Source: Bog-756 sp963699105
GTDB lineage: Bacteria > Actinomycetota > Acidimicrobiia > Acidimicrobiales > RAAP-2
NCBI GenBank assembly: GCA_963699105.1
Contig: CAVOTI010000003.1
Location: 124,001-188,000 of the forward strand
DNA: 64,000 nt
Direction: 5' to 3'
Shown here: positions 17,278-24,793 of the stretch, in pieces
How the letters are laid out: each line of letters opens with the position of its first letter
Numbering within the stretch: the first letter of the stretch is position 1
Made by a program: the position numbers and the translations under genes
The notes under the pieces: generated by a model
What the model was told of the DNA's origin: nothing
What the model saw: the letters and a program-made list of their open reading frames with translations, nothing else
Database searches by the model: none

Positions 17278-17490
17278 TCACTGCGTCCTCCGGCCGTGCC
17301 AGGCGCTGGCGGCCAAACTCACGATGGCCAGGGCCGGCAGCAGGATGACGGCAACGAGGTGGTGGTGGCGCAGGAGGACTGCCGCCACGACGATGACGAC
17401 CACGGCGACGAACAGCTCAGGGGTGTCCCCGATCAGGAAGTCCCACCAGAAGCTGGCGAAGGCGCGAACTGCACGGGTTATGCGGGTCAC
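17278..17490 (-). CDS. Small two-TM membrane protein (70 residues)
   Basis: The GTG at 17490 overlaps the TGA of the upstream gene in a GTGA, so translation is coupled. The product, MTRITRAVRAFASFWWDF onwards, has a membrane-proximal amphipathic head, a hydrophobic segment LFVAVVVIVVAAVLL, a short HHH turn and a second segment VAVILLPALAIVSLAA, ending in basic residues. It is the third member of the 19078-17278 operon and is probably an accessory subunit or topology partner of the two larger membrane proteins. No family recognised. Confidence 0.6.
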   Translation of the reverse strand: MTRITRAVRAFASFWWDFLIGDTPELFVAVVVIVVAAVLLRHHHLVAVILLPALAIVSLAASAWHGRRTQ

Positions 17491-18278
17491 CCCGACATCT
17501 CCCCACCGGCAATGGACGGGACTGCAGCCCGGGACCGGGGTCCCACCTTGCGGAGCCATGCCACAGACACCAGTGCCAGCACCGCGAAGATCCCGATGAA
17601 TCCGATGATGGCCAGATCACCCCCGGGCCAGCGCACCCCGGCACCTTCCCCGACCCAGAAGAGCCCGAAGCTGGTCAGCATGACGCCGACCCCCAGTTTG
17701 ATGGTGTTCTCCGGCACGTTGGACAGCTGCCTGGCCACCAGGGCGCCGATCAGGGCAACCAGAACGGCGGCGGCGGCGGCCGCCCCGGCGGCCAGGCCCA
17801 GCCGGTGCTGGCTGGCGCCCAGGCTCACCACGATCAGCACGACCTCCGTCCCTTCGAGGAACACCCCCTTGAAGGCCACGGCGAACGCCACCATGTCCCG
17901 CGGCGATCTCGACGTCCCTCCTTCGGCGGCCGGGCTGAGCTCCTCGGTGGTGGCGGCGAAGATGGCGTCCTCGTCATGGAGGGCTATGAGGCCGCTGGCC
18001 CGGAGGATGGCTTTGCGGAGCCACGAGAGACCGAGCACGAGGAGCAACCCGCCGACCGCCACCCGAAGCGCATCGATCGGTACGTAGTGGATCAGGGGCA
18101 CCCCCAACGCCAGGACGAGGACGGCCAGGACCACGACGGCCGCCGCCGCCCCCTCCAGCGCCGAACGCCACCCCCGGGCCACGCCGGCGGCCACCACGAT
18201 GGTGAGGGCTTCGACCATCTCCACGGTGCTGGCGCCGAACACCGCCAACAGCAGAACCGTGGTGGATGTCGGGTTCAC
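17487..18278 (-). CDS. Polytopic membrane protein, COG4280-like (putative transporter)
   Basis: A 263-residue protein with about seven helices in two similar halves. Each half has an acidic membrane motif: VEMVEALTIVVAAGVARG near residue 20 and KGVFLEGTEVVLIVV near 140. This duplicated Glu-rich helix pattern recalls COG4280 and, more distantly, FTR1-type metal permeases. GTG 18278 is chosen because it overlaps the upstream TGA as GTGA; the longer frame is shadow sequence. Its partner upstream is COG4705-like. A metal ion or other cation transport role is inference from the intramembrane Glu residues only. Confidence 0.68.
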   Translation of the reverse strand: MNPTSTTVLLLAVFGASTVEMVEALTIVVAAGVARGWRSALEGAAAAVVVLAVLVLALGVPLIHYVPIDALRVAVGGLLLVLGLSWLRKAILRASGLIALHDEDAIFAATTEELSPAAEGGTSRSPRDMVAFAVAFKGVFLEGTEVVLIVVSLGASQHRLGLAAGAAAAAAVLVALIGALVARQLSNVPENTIKLGVGVMLTSFGLFWVGEGAGVRWPGGDLAIIGFIGIFAVLALVSVAWLRKVGPRSRAAVPSIAGGEMSG

Positions 18279-19078
18279 GGCGGCCACCCGTGGTCCTTCG
18301 CCGCCGCCGACTTGGACGGTTGGATGTCGTTGCGGACGACGGCCACATAGGCGACCAGGACGACCACCGCGGCGGTCAGGACCACGGCCGTCGGCCCGTC
18401 TCCGAAGCCGAGGCCACTGATGTCGTGCGGCTTGCTCATGTAGTCGGCGAACGATGCGCCCAGCGGTCTGGTCACGACGTAGGCGGCCCAGAAGGCGGCC
18501 ACCTCGTACAGTCCGAAGAACCGCCAGGCGATGGCCGGGATCATGATGACCACCGCAAACGACACTCCCGACGCCAGATACCCGAGATTCAGGGTGGTGG
18601 CGGTGAGGTCGCCGAGTGCGGTGCCCAAGGCGAAGGTGGCGACGACGGTGGCCCAGTAGAAGGTCTCCCGACGTCGGGTCACGATGCTGTGGATGGAGAG
18701 CGTCCCTTCGCTCCGGTACCACAGCCAGAAGATGGCAGCCAGGATCACACACCAGATAGTGGTGGTGCCGGCGTAGGGGATGCCGAAGGTCAGATGCATC
18801 GTGTCCGACACGCCGGTGCCGAAGATGGCGATGGCCAGGGCCAGAAACCAGTAGGCGACGGCGCGGTACGTCCGGGCGCGGAACTGGAACCAGAAGGCGA
18901 TGAGGACGAGCAACACCTCGATGGCCCCCCCGACCACATGGTTGTGCAACGAGAGGTAGTCAGAGGTCGCCTCTCCGGCCGCCGTGGTCAGGATCTTGAT
19001 GATCCAGAACAAGACGGCGATCTCGGGCACCTTGGCCGCACGCGGCTCGGGGAAGACCCGATCGATGAGACCTGCCAC
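18275..19078 (-). CDS. Polytopic membrane protein, COG4705-like
   Basis: A 267-residue protein with about eight helices. The opening KVPEIAVLFWIIKILTTAAGE plus TSDYLSL and the mid-helix NLGYLASGVSF closely fit the COG4705 'membrane-anchored protein' family, whose function is unknown. The start is set at GTG 19078, preceded by AAAGGATGG; a TTG at 19117 is a weaker alternative. Its TGA overlaps the next gene's GTG. Conserved intramembrane Glu/Asp (GEATSDY, GTALGDLTATT) suggest ion handling. Confidence 0.7.
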   Translation of the reverse strand: MAGLIDRVFPEPRAAKVPEIAVLFWIIKILTTAAGEATSDYLSLHNHVVGGAIEVLLVLIAFWFQFRARTYRAVAYWFLALAIAIFGTGVSDTMHLTFGIPYAGTTTIWCVILAAIFWLWYRSEGTLSIHSIVTRRRETFYWATVVATFALGTALGDLTATTLNLGYLASGVSFAVVIMIPAIAWRFFGLYEVAAFWAAYVVTRPLGASFADYMSKPHDISGLGFGDGPTAVVLTAAVVVLVAYVAVVRNDIQPSKSAAAKDHGWPP

Positions 19079-19171
19079 GAATCCATCCTTTCCGGTGTGG
19101 TCGGAGAAGCGTCGCAATCAGTGTTCGGGGGGCGCCACGGCGGGCTGTCCGAGCCCGATCTCGTAGGCCGC

Positions 19172-19195
19172 AGCGACCACTCGCAGGTGGTCGCT
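19172..19195. promoter_or_regulatory. Perfect 9-base inverted repeat before the membrane operon
   Basis: AGCGACCAC-TCGCAG-GTGGTCGCT forms a nine-pair stem with a six-base loop, about 94-117 bases upstream of the COG4705-like start. It lies between divergent genes, so it could be an operator or a leader hairpin. Confidence 0.5.
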
Positions 19196-19335
19196 CGCCT
19201 GCGATGGTACTGCTCCGGTTCGGACCCAGGGGATCGCCGCCGGCCGGCAAACGCCGAACAGCGACGGAACACCGGCACTCCTCCGTCCGATCGGCGGCCA
19301 GGTGCGATGGGTGTGCGGCGGGGCATAATCGAGCC

Positions 19336-19716
19336 GTGTCCCTCGACTCTGGAGCCACCGAATTGACGGTCGGGTGGATCTGCATCGACTGCGCCGAACC
19401 GGAACAACTGGCCAGGTGGTGGAGCCAGTTGATCGGGGGCCAGGCGACGCCGGACTCCGACGGTGACGTCCGTCTGGATGTCCAGCCGACTCCCATCATC
19501 TTTCTGCGGGTGCCCGACCCAAAGATCACCAAGAACCGGATGCATCTGGATCTGCGGGTAGCCGACTACGACAGAGCGGTGGCCCGTGCCCTAGAACTTG
19601 GAGCCTCGCCAGCTGACGACGTGTATGTCGGCCGGCGCTGGACGGTGATGCGAGACCCGGAGGGCAATGAGTTCTGCATAATCCGTCCAGATCCTGAGGC
19701 CGACGACCCGGGATGA
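19336..19716 (+). CDS. VOC-superfamily (glyoxalase-like) protein
   Basis: A 126-residue single-domain VOC protein of the Glyoxalase_6 type. The signatures are VGWICIDCAEPEQLARWWSQ at the start and, near the end, WTVMRDPEGNEFCIIRP, where the Glu after GN is the usual metal ligand. The central NRMHLDLRVADYDRAVARAL supplies the His ligand. Such proteins bind small metabolites and may act as resistance or isomerase enzymes; the substrate is unknown. GTG 19336 is chosen as the first start before conserved sequence. Confidence 0.85.
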   Translation: MSLDSGATELTVGWICIDCAEPEQLARWWSQLIGGQATPDSDGDVRLDVQPTPIIFLRVPDPKITKNRMHLDLRVADYDRAVARALELGASPADDVYVGRRWTVMRDPEGNEFCIIRPDPEADDPG

Positions 19717-19992
19717 CGACGTGCCGGGGGAACCATCTCCGGTCATGAGGTCAGCCTGACCACGAGAGGCTTCCTAGATCGCCGGACTGTCTGTCTCTGC
19801 CGCTTTCTCGCCGGCTGTCTGCTGGGGGGTTCCGCAGCCCGTCTTTCCGGTCCGCACCGGGTGCTTCGATCTCCGGAATCGGTCGACGGTGAAGTGTGCC
19901 CTGCTCAGACACCAAAACGTCTCCCGCCTCTCACCGCGCCGCTTGGTCACGTGGAGTAGTTAGATCATCACTTTCTGTGGTAGTTTGGAGCA
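19717..19992. other. Intergenic region before the surface-protein genes
   Basis: No gene is visible. It is compositionally less GC-rich near 19950-19985, just before the ATG of the Pro/Val repeat protein, where a promoter is expected, but no clear -35/-10 pair stands out. Confidence 0.4.
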
Positions 19993-20889
19993 ATGGAGCT
20001 GGTGGTGCCCACTACCGGAGACGGTGCGACCCCGCACCGGATCGTGCGGTCGCTCCTCATTCTGCTGGGCGGAGTTGTCGGCGTCGTCTTGGGCCTTACG
20101 ATCCTGACGGCGTTGGCAAAGCCGGCCGGAGCAGCTTCTTTGCCAGTCACCCCAGCAATCCCGGTTCCAGCGGTCTCGGTGCCCGCCGTGTCGGTTCCGC
20201 CCGTGACGGTGCCCGCCGTTTCGATGCCCGCCGTGTCGGTGCCGCCGGTGACGGTGCCCGCCGTCTCGCTCCCGGCGGTGTCGACGGCAGGCACCCAGTT
20301 GGTCACCTCCGTCGCTTCGCTGGCGCAGGTTCCGAAGAACGCTCCCACTGGGCTCCCGGGATCCCCTGGCGGCATTCCGGGGGCAGTGGCGACGACGACC
20401 CACTCCCTGGCTGCCCCGGTGATCGCCGCCGGTCGGACCGTGGCCGACCCGCTCACGGCCGGACTCGGTGTCCCGACCATCCCCTTCGTCGGTGGTTCAT
20501 CCTTCGGGGCTGATGGGACCGGTGCCACGCCGCCTCCGGTCGTAGGCGGGTCGCCGACCCTGTGGGATGGCGATGCCTCCGTCACCGGCGCTCCGATCTA
20601 CGCCCTTGCCGCCTTGGCGCCGAGACCGGGGTCGGCCAACCCCTCTCCCGCACCGAGACCGCTCGCTCCTCATCCTGTGCCTCCTTCGGCTCCCTATCCG
20701 GCGACCAACTCCTTCCTGGCCATGAATGACGTGAGCGGCGATTCCGGGGTAGCTCAGGGAGGGAGTCCGTTCGGAACCGTCCCTCCTCTGGACCTGGTGC
20801 CACCCGTACTGGCACTCGGCGGGGTGCTGCTCCTACGCGGAACGAGACCGCGACTGCTTCTCGACTCGAGGTGCTCTCCTCCCGGTTAG
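19993..20889 (+). CDS. Exported Pro/Val/Ser repeat surface protein
   Basis: A 298-residue protein. A basic head and hydrophobic segment (SLLILLGGVVGVVLGLTIL, 20-38) export or anchor it. Next comes a repeat block (about 56-98) of pentads: VPAVS, VPPVT, MPAVS and LPAVS variants. A disordered Gly/Pro/Ala-rich middle follows. A second hydrophobic stretch near the end (LVPPVLALGGVLLLRG, about 265-280), followed by RPR and a basic tail, resembles a sortase-type or C-terminal membrane anchor without a clear LPxTG. It lies upstream of another exported repeat protein. A cell-surface structural role is inferred. No known family. Confidence 0.65.
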   Translation: MELVVPTTGDGATPHRIVRSLLILLGGVVGVVLGLTILTALAKPAGAASLPVTPAIPVPAVSVPAVSVPPVTVPAVSMPAVSVPPVTVPAVSLPAVSTAGTQLVTSVASLAQVPKNAPTGLPGSPGGIPGAVATTTHSLAAPVIAAGRTVADPLTAGLGVPTIPFVGGSSFGADGTGATPPPVVGGSPTLWDGDASVTGAPIYALAALAPRPGSANPSPAPRPLAPHPVPPSAPYPATNSFLAMNDVSGDSGVAQGGSPFGTVPPLDLVPPVLALGGVLLLRGTRPRLLLDSRCSPPG

Positions 20890-20961
20890 TTCGGTCCTGT
20901 TGAGCAATGCGGCCCACCTGGCCGCCGACAGATACCCAACTACCAATTAGGAGATATTGAA

Positions 20962-21588
20962 ATGTTCACCTCTACCAAGCGCGCCCTCGTGGTCGGTTCG
21001 ATCACCTGGGCCGTCACCCTCATCGGGCTGGCCTCCCTCGGCGTGTTGTCTTCGAGCGCCCCGGCCCTGGCCAGCACCTGCCAAGGTCCGGCACCTTCGT
21101 CACTCCAGACCGCATCCTCGTCTGGTTCCCCAGCCGGCAGTGCTTCGCCGGCTTGGGGCACCAGTGGCCAAGGATCGGCACCGGCCGCCACCGGGACCTC
21201 GAGCGGTGGCAGCAATGCCGGCAATGGCTCGGCCAGCACTCCGGGAACGTCGGGGTCACCGTTGGTCAACACCAACGCCCCCATCGACACGACCGGGACG
21301 GGCAGCGCCGGTGGTAACTCGGCCGGGTCGGGGACGCTGGTCAACACCAACGCGCCCGTCCAGGCCCAGAGCCCCACTACCGGTGGAACGTCGGGGTCAC
21401 CGTTGGTCAACACCAACGCCCCCATCGACACGACCGGGACCGGGAACGCCGGTGGTAACTCGGCCGGGTCGGGGACGCTGGTCAACACCAACGCGCCCGT
21501 CCAGGCCCAGAGCCCCACTGCGGGGACGTCGGGGGCACCGTTGATCAACACCAACGCGCCCGTCCAGGGAACGAGCCCGGTGGCGTAG
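20962..21588 (+). CDS. Secreted tandem-repeat protein with NTNAP motifs
   Basis: A 208-residue protein with AGGAG 10 bases before the ATG. A clear signal peptide (about 1-37: basic head, hydrophobic core, ALAS-TC) is followed by a Ser/Gly/Ala/Thr linker. From about 95 there are two 46-47-residue repeats and a partial third. Each repeat contains two copies of PLVNTNAP or TLVNTNAP, giving five NTNAP motifs, joined by SAGGNSAGSG. Only one Cys remains after cleavage. The periodic short hydrophobic-Asn motifs in a soluble Gly/Ser scaffold look like a self-assembling coat protein, loosely reminiscent of chaplins but without their sequence. Function is inference. Confidence 0.65.
   Translation: MFTSTKRALVVGSITWAVTLIGLASLGVLSSSAPALASTCQGPAPSSLQTASSSGSPAGSASPAWGTSGQGSAPAATGTSSGGSNAGNGSASTPGTSGSPLVNTNAPIDTTGTGSAGGNSAGSGTLVNTNAPVQAQSPTTGGTSGSPLVNTNAPIDTTGTGNAGGNSAGSGTLVNTNAPVQAQSPTAGTSGAPLINTNAPVQGTSPVA
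21244..21588. repeat. 141-base coding repeat in the NTNAP protein
   Basis: Nearly identical DNA units start at 21244 and 21385 (period 141), with a shortened third starting at 21523. Identity at silent positions is very high, so the duplication is recent. Confidence 0.9.
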
Positions 21589-21598
21589 GAGGCGCTTC

Positions 21599-21624
21599 GA
21601 GTCGCCCGGTACGCCGGGCGGCTC
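21599..21624 (+). terminator. Strong hairpin after the NTNAP gene
   Basis: Eleven-base arms (GAGTCGCCCGG and CCGGGCGGCTC, with one G-T pair) enclose a TACG loop, starting 11 bases after the stop codon. There is no U-tract, as is common for actinobacterial terminators. Confidence 0.6.
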
Positions 21625-21795
21625 GGGGCTGGTGCGCACCCCTGTCGGTGGCGACATCGGCAGGGGGCGCACCCCTCCCCCACTCTCGATTCACCGGCCC
21701 CCGGTTCCGGGCGGCCGGGCGGATCAGCCCCACGACTGTCCAACCGTGCTCTTGTGCCACCCCGGTCGGCGCCGACCCCAGAGGAGGTGATTCTC

Positions 21796-21990
21796 ATGAG
21801 CTGCCACCCGATCGAAGAGATCTACCGAAAGCAGCGCGATGGTGCCCGCTGCGGATGCCACGTGTGCGCGTCGGCCATCAGCTTGCAACCCGCCGTCAAT
21901 TCCCATCAGCCAATGCGATGGGCCACCCGGCTCGGACTCCCGGCATCCGATGCCGGACGTTCCGACGAGCGCCCCCATGAGCCGGACTGA
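21796..21990 (+). CDS. Small CxCHxC protein, 64 residues
   Basis: GAGGAGG at 21781-21787 precedes the ATG by eight bases, one of the best sites in the window. The protein MSCHPIEEIYRKQRDGARCG continues into CHVCAS. Cys3, Cys19, Cys21 and Cys24 with His4 and His22 could bind one metal. The C-terminal half is polar and probably disordered. It lies in a run of small genes after the surface repeat proteins, and another small CxxC protein follows. Not recognised. Confidence 0.55.
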   Translation: MSCHPIEEIYRKQRDGARCGCHVCASAISLQPAVNSHQPMRWATRLGLPASDAGRSDERPHEPD

Positions 21991-22075
21991 GTCAGGTCGA
22001 ATTCCCGATTCGACCCGGTCCCGTCGGACAACCAGATATCGGAAAGTACGTCACTCGCTTCAGAGGGGGTGAGAC

Positions 22076-22249
22076 ATGAGCGTAATGAAGTCGGCTTCAG
22101 CCGAGCTCGGCCCGCAGTCGGCCGAGCATCACCCAGAGGGAGGAGCCACGGGCCGTTGCCCGGTCTGCAATTCGGAATCGAGATCACACCAGCTGGTGGT
22201 GACAGACGAGCACGGCGAGTGGCATATCCGATCGGGGCAAGACCACTAG
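22076..22249 (+). CDS. Small CPVC protein, 57 residues
   Basis: A short gene with GAGGGGGTGA ahead of ATG 22076. The protein starts MSVMKSASAELGPQSAEHHP and carries GRCPVCNSES (27-36), followed by a beta-like segment QLVVTDEHGEWHIRSG and stop. The single CxxC plus His residues could form half of a zinc site or a dimeric one. It lies 85 bases after the CxCHxC gene on the same strand. Very short, hence moderate confidence. Confidence 0.45.
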   Translation: MSVMKSASAELGPQSAEHHPEGGATGRCPVCNSESRSHQLVVTDEHGEWHIRSGQDH

Positions 22250-22367
22250 GAGATCCCGGTGGACTTCGAGATACACACCGCCGCCAAACCCCGAATCGTC
22301 AGAGCCGCTCAGGGGGTTGACCGACCCCACCGGGCCCGGTGCTCCGCGCCCCGTGACGCTACATCGT

Positions 22368-24002
22368 TCAACGCCGCACTTCTGGACGCTTGGGCGACTT
22401 CTGCTGGGAGGGCATGGCGTTCTGGGTGGGCAATGGATACCGCACTCCGACATCCTCGGTCCCGGCCAGAGCATTGATGACGGCCTGTTCCGCCACGCTC
22501 GTGTCACCCAGCGAGGTGGCCGGCAACGGTGGCACCGAGGAATCGGGTGGGTTCACCAGGTCCAGTGACCGTGTCATGTCACCCGTCGCCTCCCGGCGCC
22601 ACGTGGTGAGATTCGGCACCTCGACACCGAACCGGGTCTCCAGGAATCTGAGCAGCGATGTGTGGTCGAACACTTCGCTCGATCGGAAGCCTCCCCTGCT
22701 GAACGGAGAGACGACCAGGCAGGGAACCCGAAATCCCAAACCGATGGGTCCGGCGATGCCGCTGGCCTCCGACGGCAGGGGACTCACCGTGAGCCACTCA
22801 CCGATCGTGCCGCTCACCGGGGTGGGAGGCGGGACGTGATCGAAGAACCCGCCGTTCTCGTCATAGACCACGAAGAACACGGTGCTGGACCAGACGTCCG
22901 GATTGGACACCAAGGTGTCCAGGATCTGCTGGACCAGGTACTCGCCGTATTCGGGTGGGGCGGCAGGATGCTCGCATTCGGCCAGGGGCGGCATGATCCA
23001 CGACACTGCCGGAAGGGCTCCGGTGGCCACGTCGGCCACGAACGAGGCCGGATAGCTGGCGGCCAGAGCCCGCCCGGCCAGCTCGACCTCGGCGGGCGTG
23101 GACGGATCCCAATAGGTCTTGAAGTAGGGGAACGGGCTCAACTCCAAAAGAGCGGTGGGGTCGTTGTAGACCTTCCAACTGACACCAGCCGCGCTCAGCC
23201 GCTCGGGCATGGTCTCCCAGGTGAAGGTGCCGTAGTGAATCTGGCGGTCGCTGGTGAGGGTCTCGAGGACGGGTCCTCCTGCCACCCCCGCCGGGTCGAT
23301 GGACGCCGAGATCGACATGACCCGGTTGGGGTCGGTGGGTCCCAAGACCGAGCAGTAGTATCCGTCACAGATGGTGAAGGCGTCGGCCAGGGCGTAGTAG
23401 AAGGAAAGATCCTCCTGGGTGAAGTAGCCCATCGTCACCGGCCCGTTGGCGTCGCCGTCGGCCTCGAGGTGGGCGGTCACGAACCCGTCCATGGCTCCGC
23501 CAGCCCAACTCTGGTGTTGGGGACCCCAGCTGTGGCTGATGTCGTTGGTCGTCTGACCATCGGTACCGGGTGGATCGCTGAGCAGGTGGAAGGGCTGCAG
23601 GTATCCGGCGGCGTCGGGCCCGACGCCCGGCTGGTAGCCGAACTGGTCGAAGACCGGGTAGGAGACCCCGTTCACCATCTGGCCGATCACCTTCTTGTCG
23701 GAGAAACCTCGCACATGCGAGAGGGTGCCGAAGTAGTGATCGAACGAACGGTTCTCCTGCATGAGGATGACGACGTGCTCGATGTCCCCTAGTGAACCCG
23801 CTCCCGCCGGGGCCTGGGCCGCCGCTGCCTCGATGACGTCTCCCGCCCCCGAGCCGAGGGTGACCCCGGTGATTCCGGCAGCCACGCCGGCCTGGAGGAG
23901 CCGACGGCGGCTGACGGTGGACCGTGGCGACCCGCTGGGCGGGTCCTGCCTTCCGGATGAAGGGGCAGGTGTGCGCGGCAATTCCGACCTCCCGTGATCC
24001 AT
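22368..24002 (-). CDS. TAT-exported phosphoesterase (phospholipase C type), intact
   Basis: A 544-residue enzyme of PF04185. The twin-arginine signal is SRRRLLQAG (31-39) with a hydrophobic core to about 62. The mature protein opens DIEHVVILMQENRSFDHYFG, where the catalytic nucleophile region of AcpA/PlcC-type enzymes resides. Later conserved pieces are VVYDENGGFFDHVPPP (metal ligands) and FDHTSLLRFLETRFGV. It would hydrolyse phosphate esters, such as phospholipids, outside the membrane for phosphate scavenging. It has a frameshifted relative at 8879-10371. The C-terminal tail overlaps a doubtful short antisense frame. Confidence 0.9.
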   Translation of the reverse strand: MDHGRSELPRTPAPSSGRQDPPSGSPRSTVSRRRLLQAGVAAGITGVTLGSGAGDVIEAAAAQAPAGAGSLGDIEHVVILMQENRSFDHYFGTLSHVRGFSDKKVIGQMVNGVSYPVFDQFGYQPGVGPDAAGYLQPFHLLSDPPGTDGQTTNDISHSWGPQHQSWAGGAMDGFVTAHLEADGDANGPVTMGYFTQEDLSFYYALADAFTICDGYYCSVLGPTDPNRVMSISASIDPAGVAGGPVLETLTSDRQIHYGTFTWETMPERLSAAGVSWKVYNDPTALLELSPFPYFKTYWDPSTPAEVELAGRALAASYPASFVADVATGALPAVSWIMPPLAECEHPAAPPEYGEYLVQQILDTLVSNPDVWSSTVFFVVYDENGGFFDHVPPPTPVSGTIGEWLTVSPLPSEASGIAGPIGLGFRVPCLVVSPFSRGGFRSSEVFDHTSLLRFLETRFGVEVPNLTTWRREATGDMTRSLDLVNPPDSSVPPLPATSLGDTSVAEQAVINALAGTEDVGVRYPLPTQNAMPSQQKSPKRPEVRR

Positions 24003-24430
24003 CGAAGCGGATGTGGCACCCAGCCCCGTGGACCCCGCCGGTGGACTCGGCGGACGGGTGTTCCGTCCCTTCGGGGTCCGCTCTTCGGAGCTGAGCGACG
24101 CAACAAATAAATCATGGGGCCACTTCGGGCGACAACCACATCCGAGTGAACTTTCGGTGACGACCCCATGTCCTTGCTGTGACCCGACGCCCGGGAGGCA
24201 ACCGGACGGCGGACCGAGGGAGGACCGGAGCGATGGCCGGCGCCTCCCGGGCTATCGCACGGTGTCAGCCGCCCGGTGCCCGCCAGGAGATTTGGGGAAT
24301 ATCGCTTCAGGAATGACGGGAACTGCCGATAACCCCCCCGAGGAACCATCCCATGGGGTCGCCGACTCGGTGCCCTTTGGCCCCTCATGGCTGCTGCTGA
24401 CAGAGGTGCGGCCCATGATGGAAGAGGTAG
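24003..24430. other. 428-base divergent region without a convincing gene
   Basis: It separates the phosphoesterase and the PilZ gene. It contains an AT-rich patch (CAACAAATAAATCATGG, about 24100-24116) that may hold the phosphoesterase promoter. Frames in it look like shadow sequence. Confidence 0.45.
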
Positions 24431-24757
24431 ATGATGGACCAGATCCGCCGGCTCCTCCCTCGGCAGTTCGCCGACTGGCAGGCCAAGTGCATGTTCGGCG
24501 ACGACCCCGAAGAGCGGTGGCATGACTGCCGGGTCGTCGATGTTTCTTCGGCTGGTGCCGGCCTCGACTTACCGGAGACACAGCCCGAGGACATCGTGGG
24601 GAGTTCCGTCATCGTGGTCATCCAGCTTCGTGGGGAGCTTCGGAACTCCAGACCTGGAAGAGGTCAGGGCGTGCGAATGGGCATCCAATTCGTAAATCTC
24701 ACCGAATCGGAGCGCTCGTATCTCAGTTCTCTCGAGGAACTCAAGGCTGTCTGGTAG
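24431..24757 (+). CDS. PilZ-domain cyclic-di-GMP receptor-like protein
   Basis: A 108-residue, single-domain protein. RWHDCRVVDVSSAGAGLDL (about 29-47) carries the conserved D/NxSxxG of PilZ, and the end VRMGIQFVNLTESERSYL is the usual last strand and helix. The first binding motif RxxxR is not clean (only R29...R34 and basic residues near 7-11), so ligand affinity is uncertain. A start at ATG 24431 or 24434 is possible; AGAGG is upstream. It could read the pool made by the GGDEF/EAL proteins in this window. Confidence 0.7.
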   Translation: MMDQIRRLLPRQFADWQAKCMFGDDPEERWHDCRVVDVSSAGAGLDLPETQPEDIVGSSVIVVIQLRGELRNSRPGRGQGVRMGIQFVNLTESERSYLSSLEELKAVW

Positions 24758-24793
24758 CGGAAGGCCCGACAGGAGTGGCTGTGGACGGATCGG

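Noticed and set aside
20962..21588. Chaplin or rodlin identity for the NTNAP protein
   Set aside because: The chaplin pattern with paired Cys and a GNxxN core is absent; only general features (secretion, short hydrophobic repeats) are similar.
22259..22477. 72-residue frame (GTG 22259) with AGGAG upstream, after the CPVC gene
   Set aside because: Its second half lies opposite the conserved phosphoesterase 3' end and becomes Arg/Ala-rich shadow sequence; only the first 20 residues look plausible.
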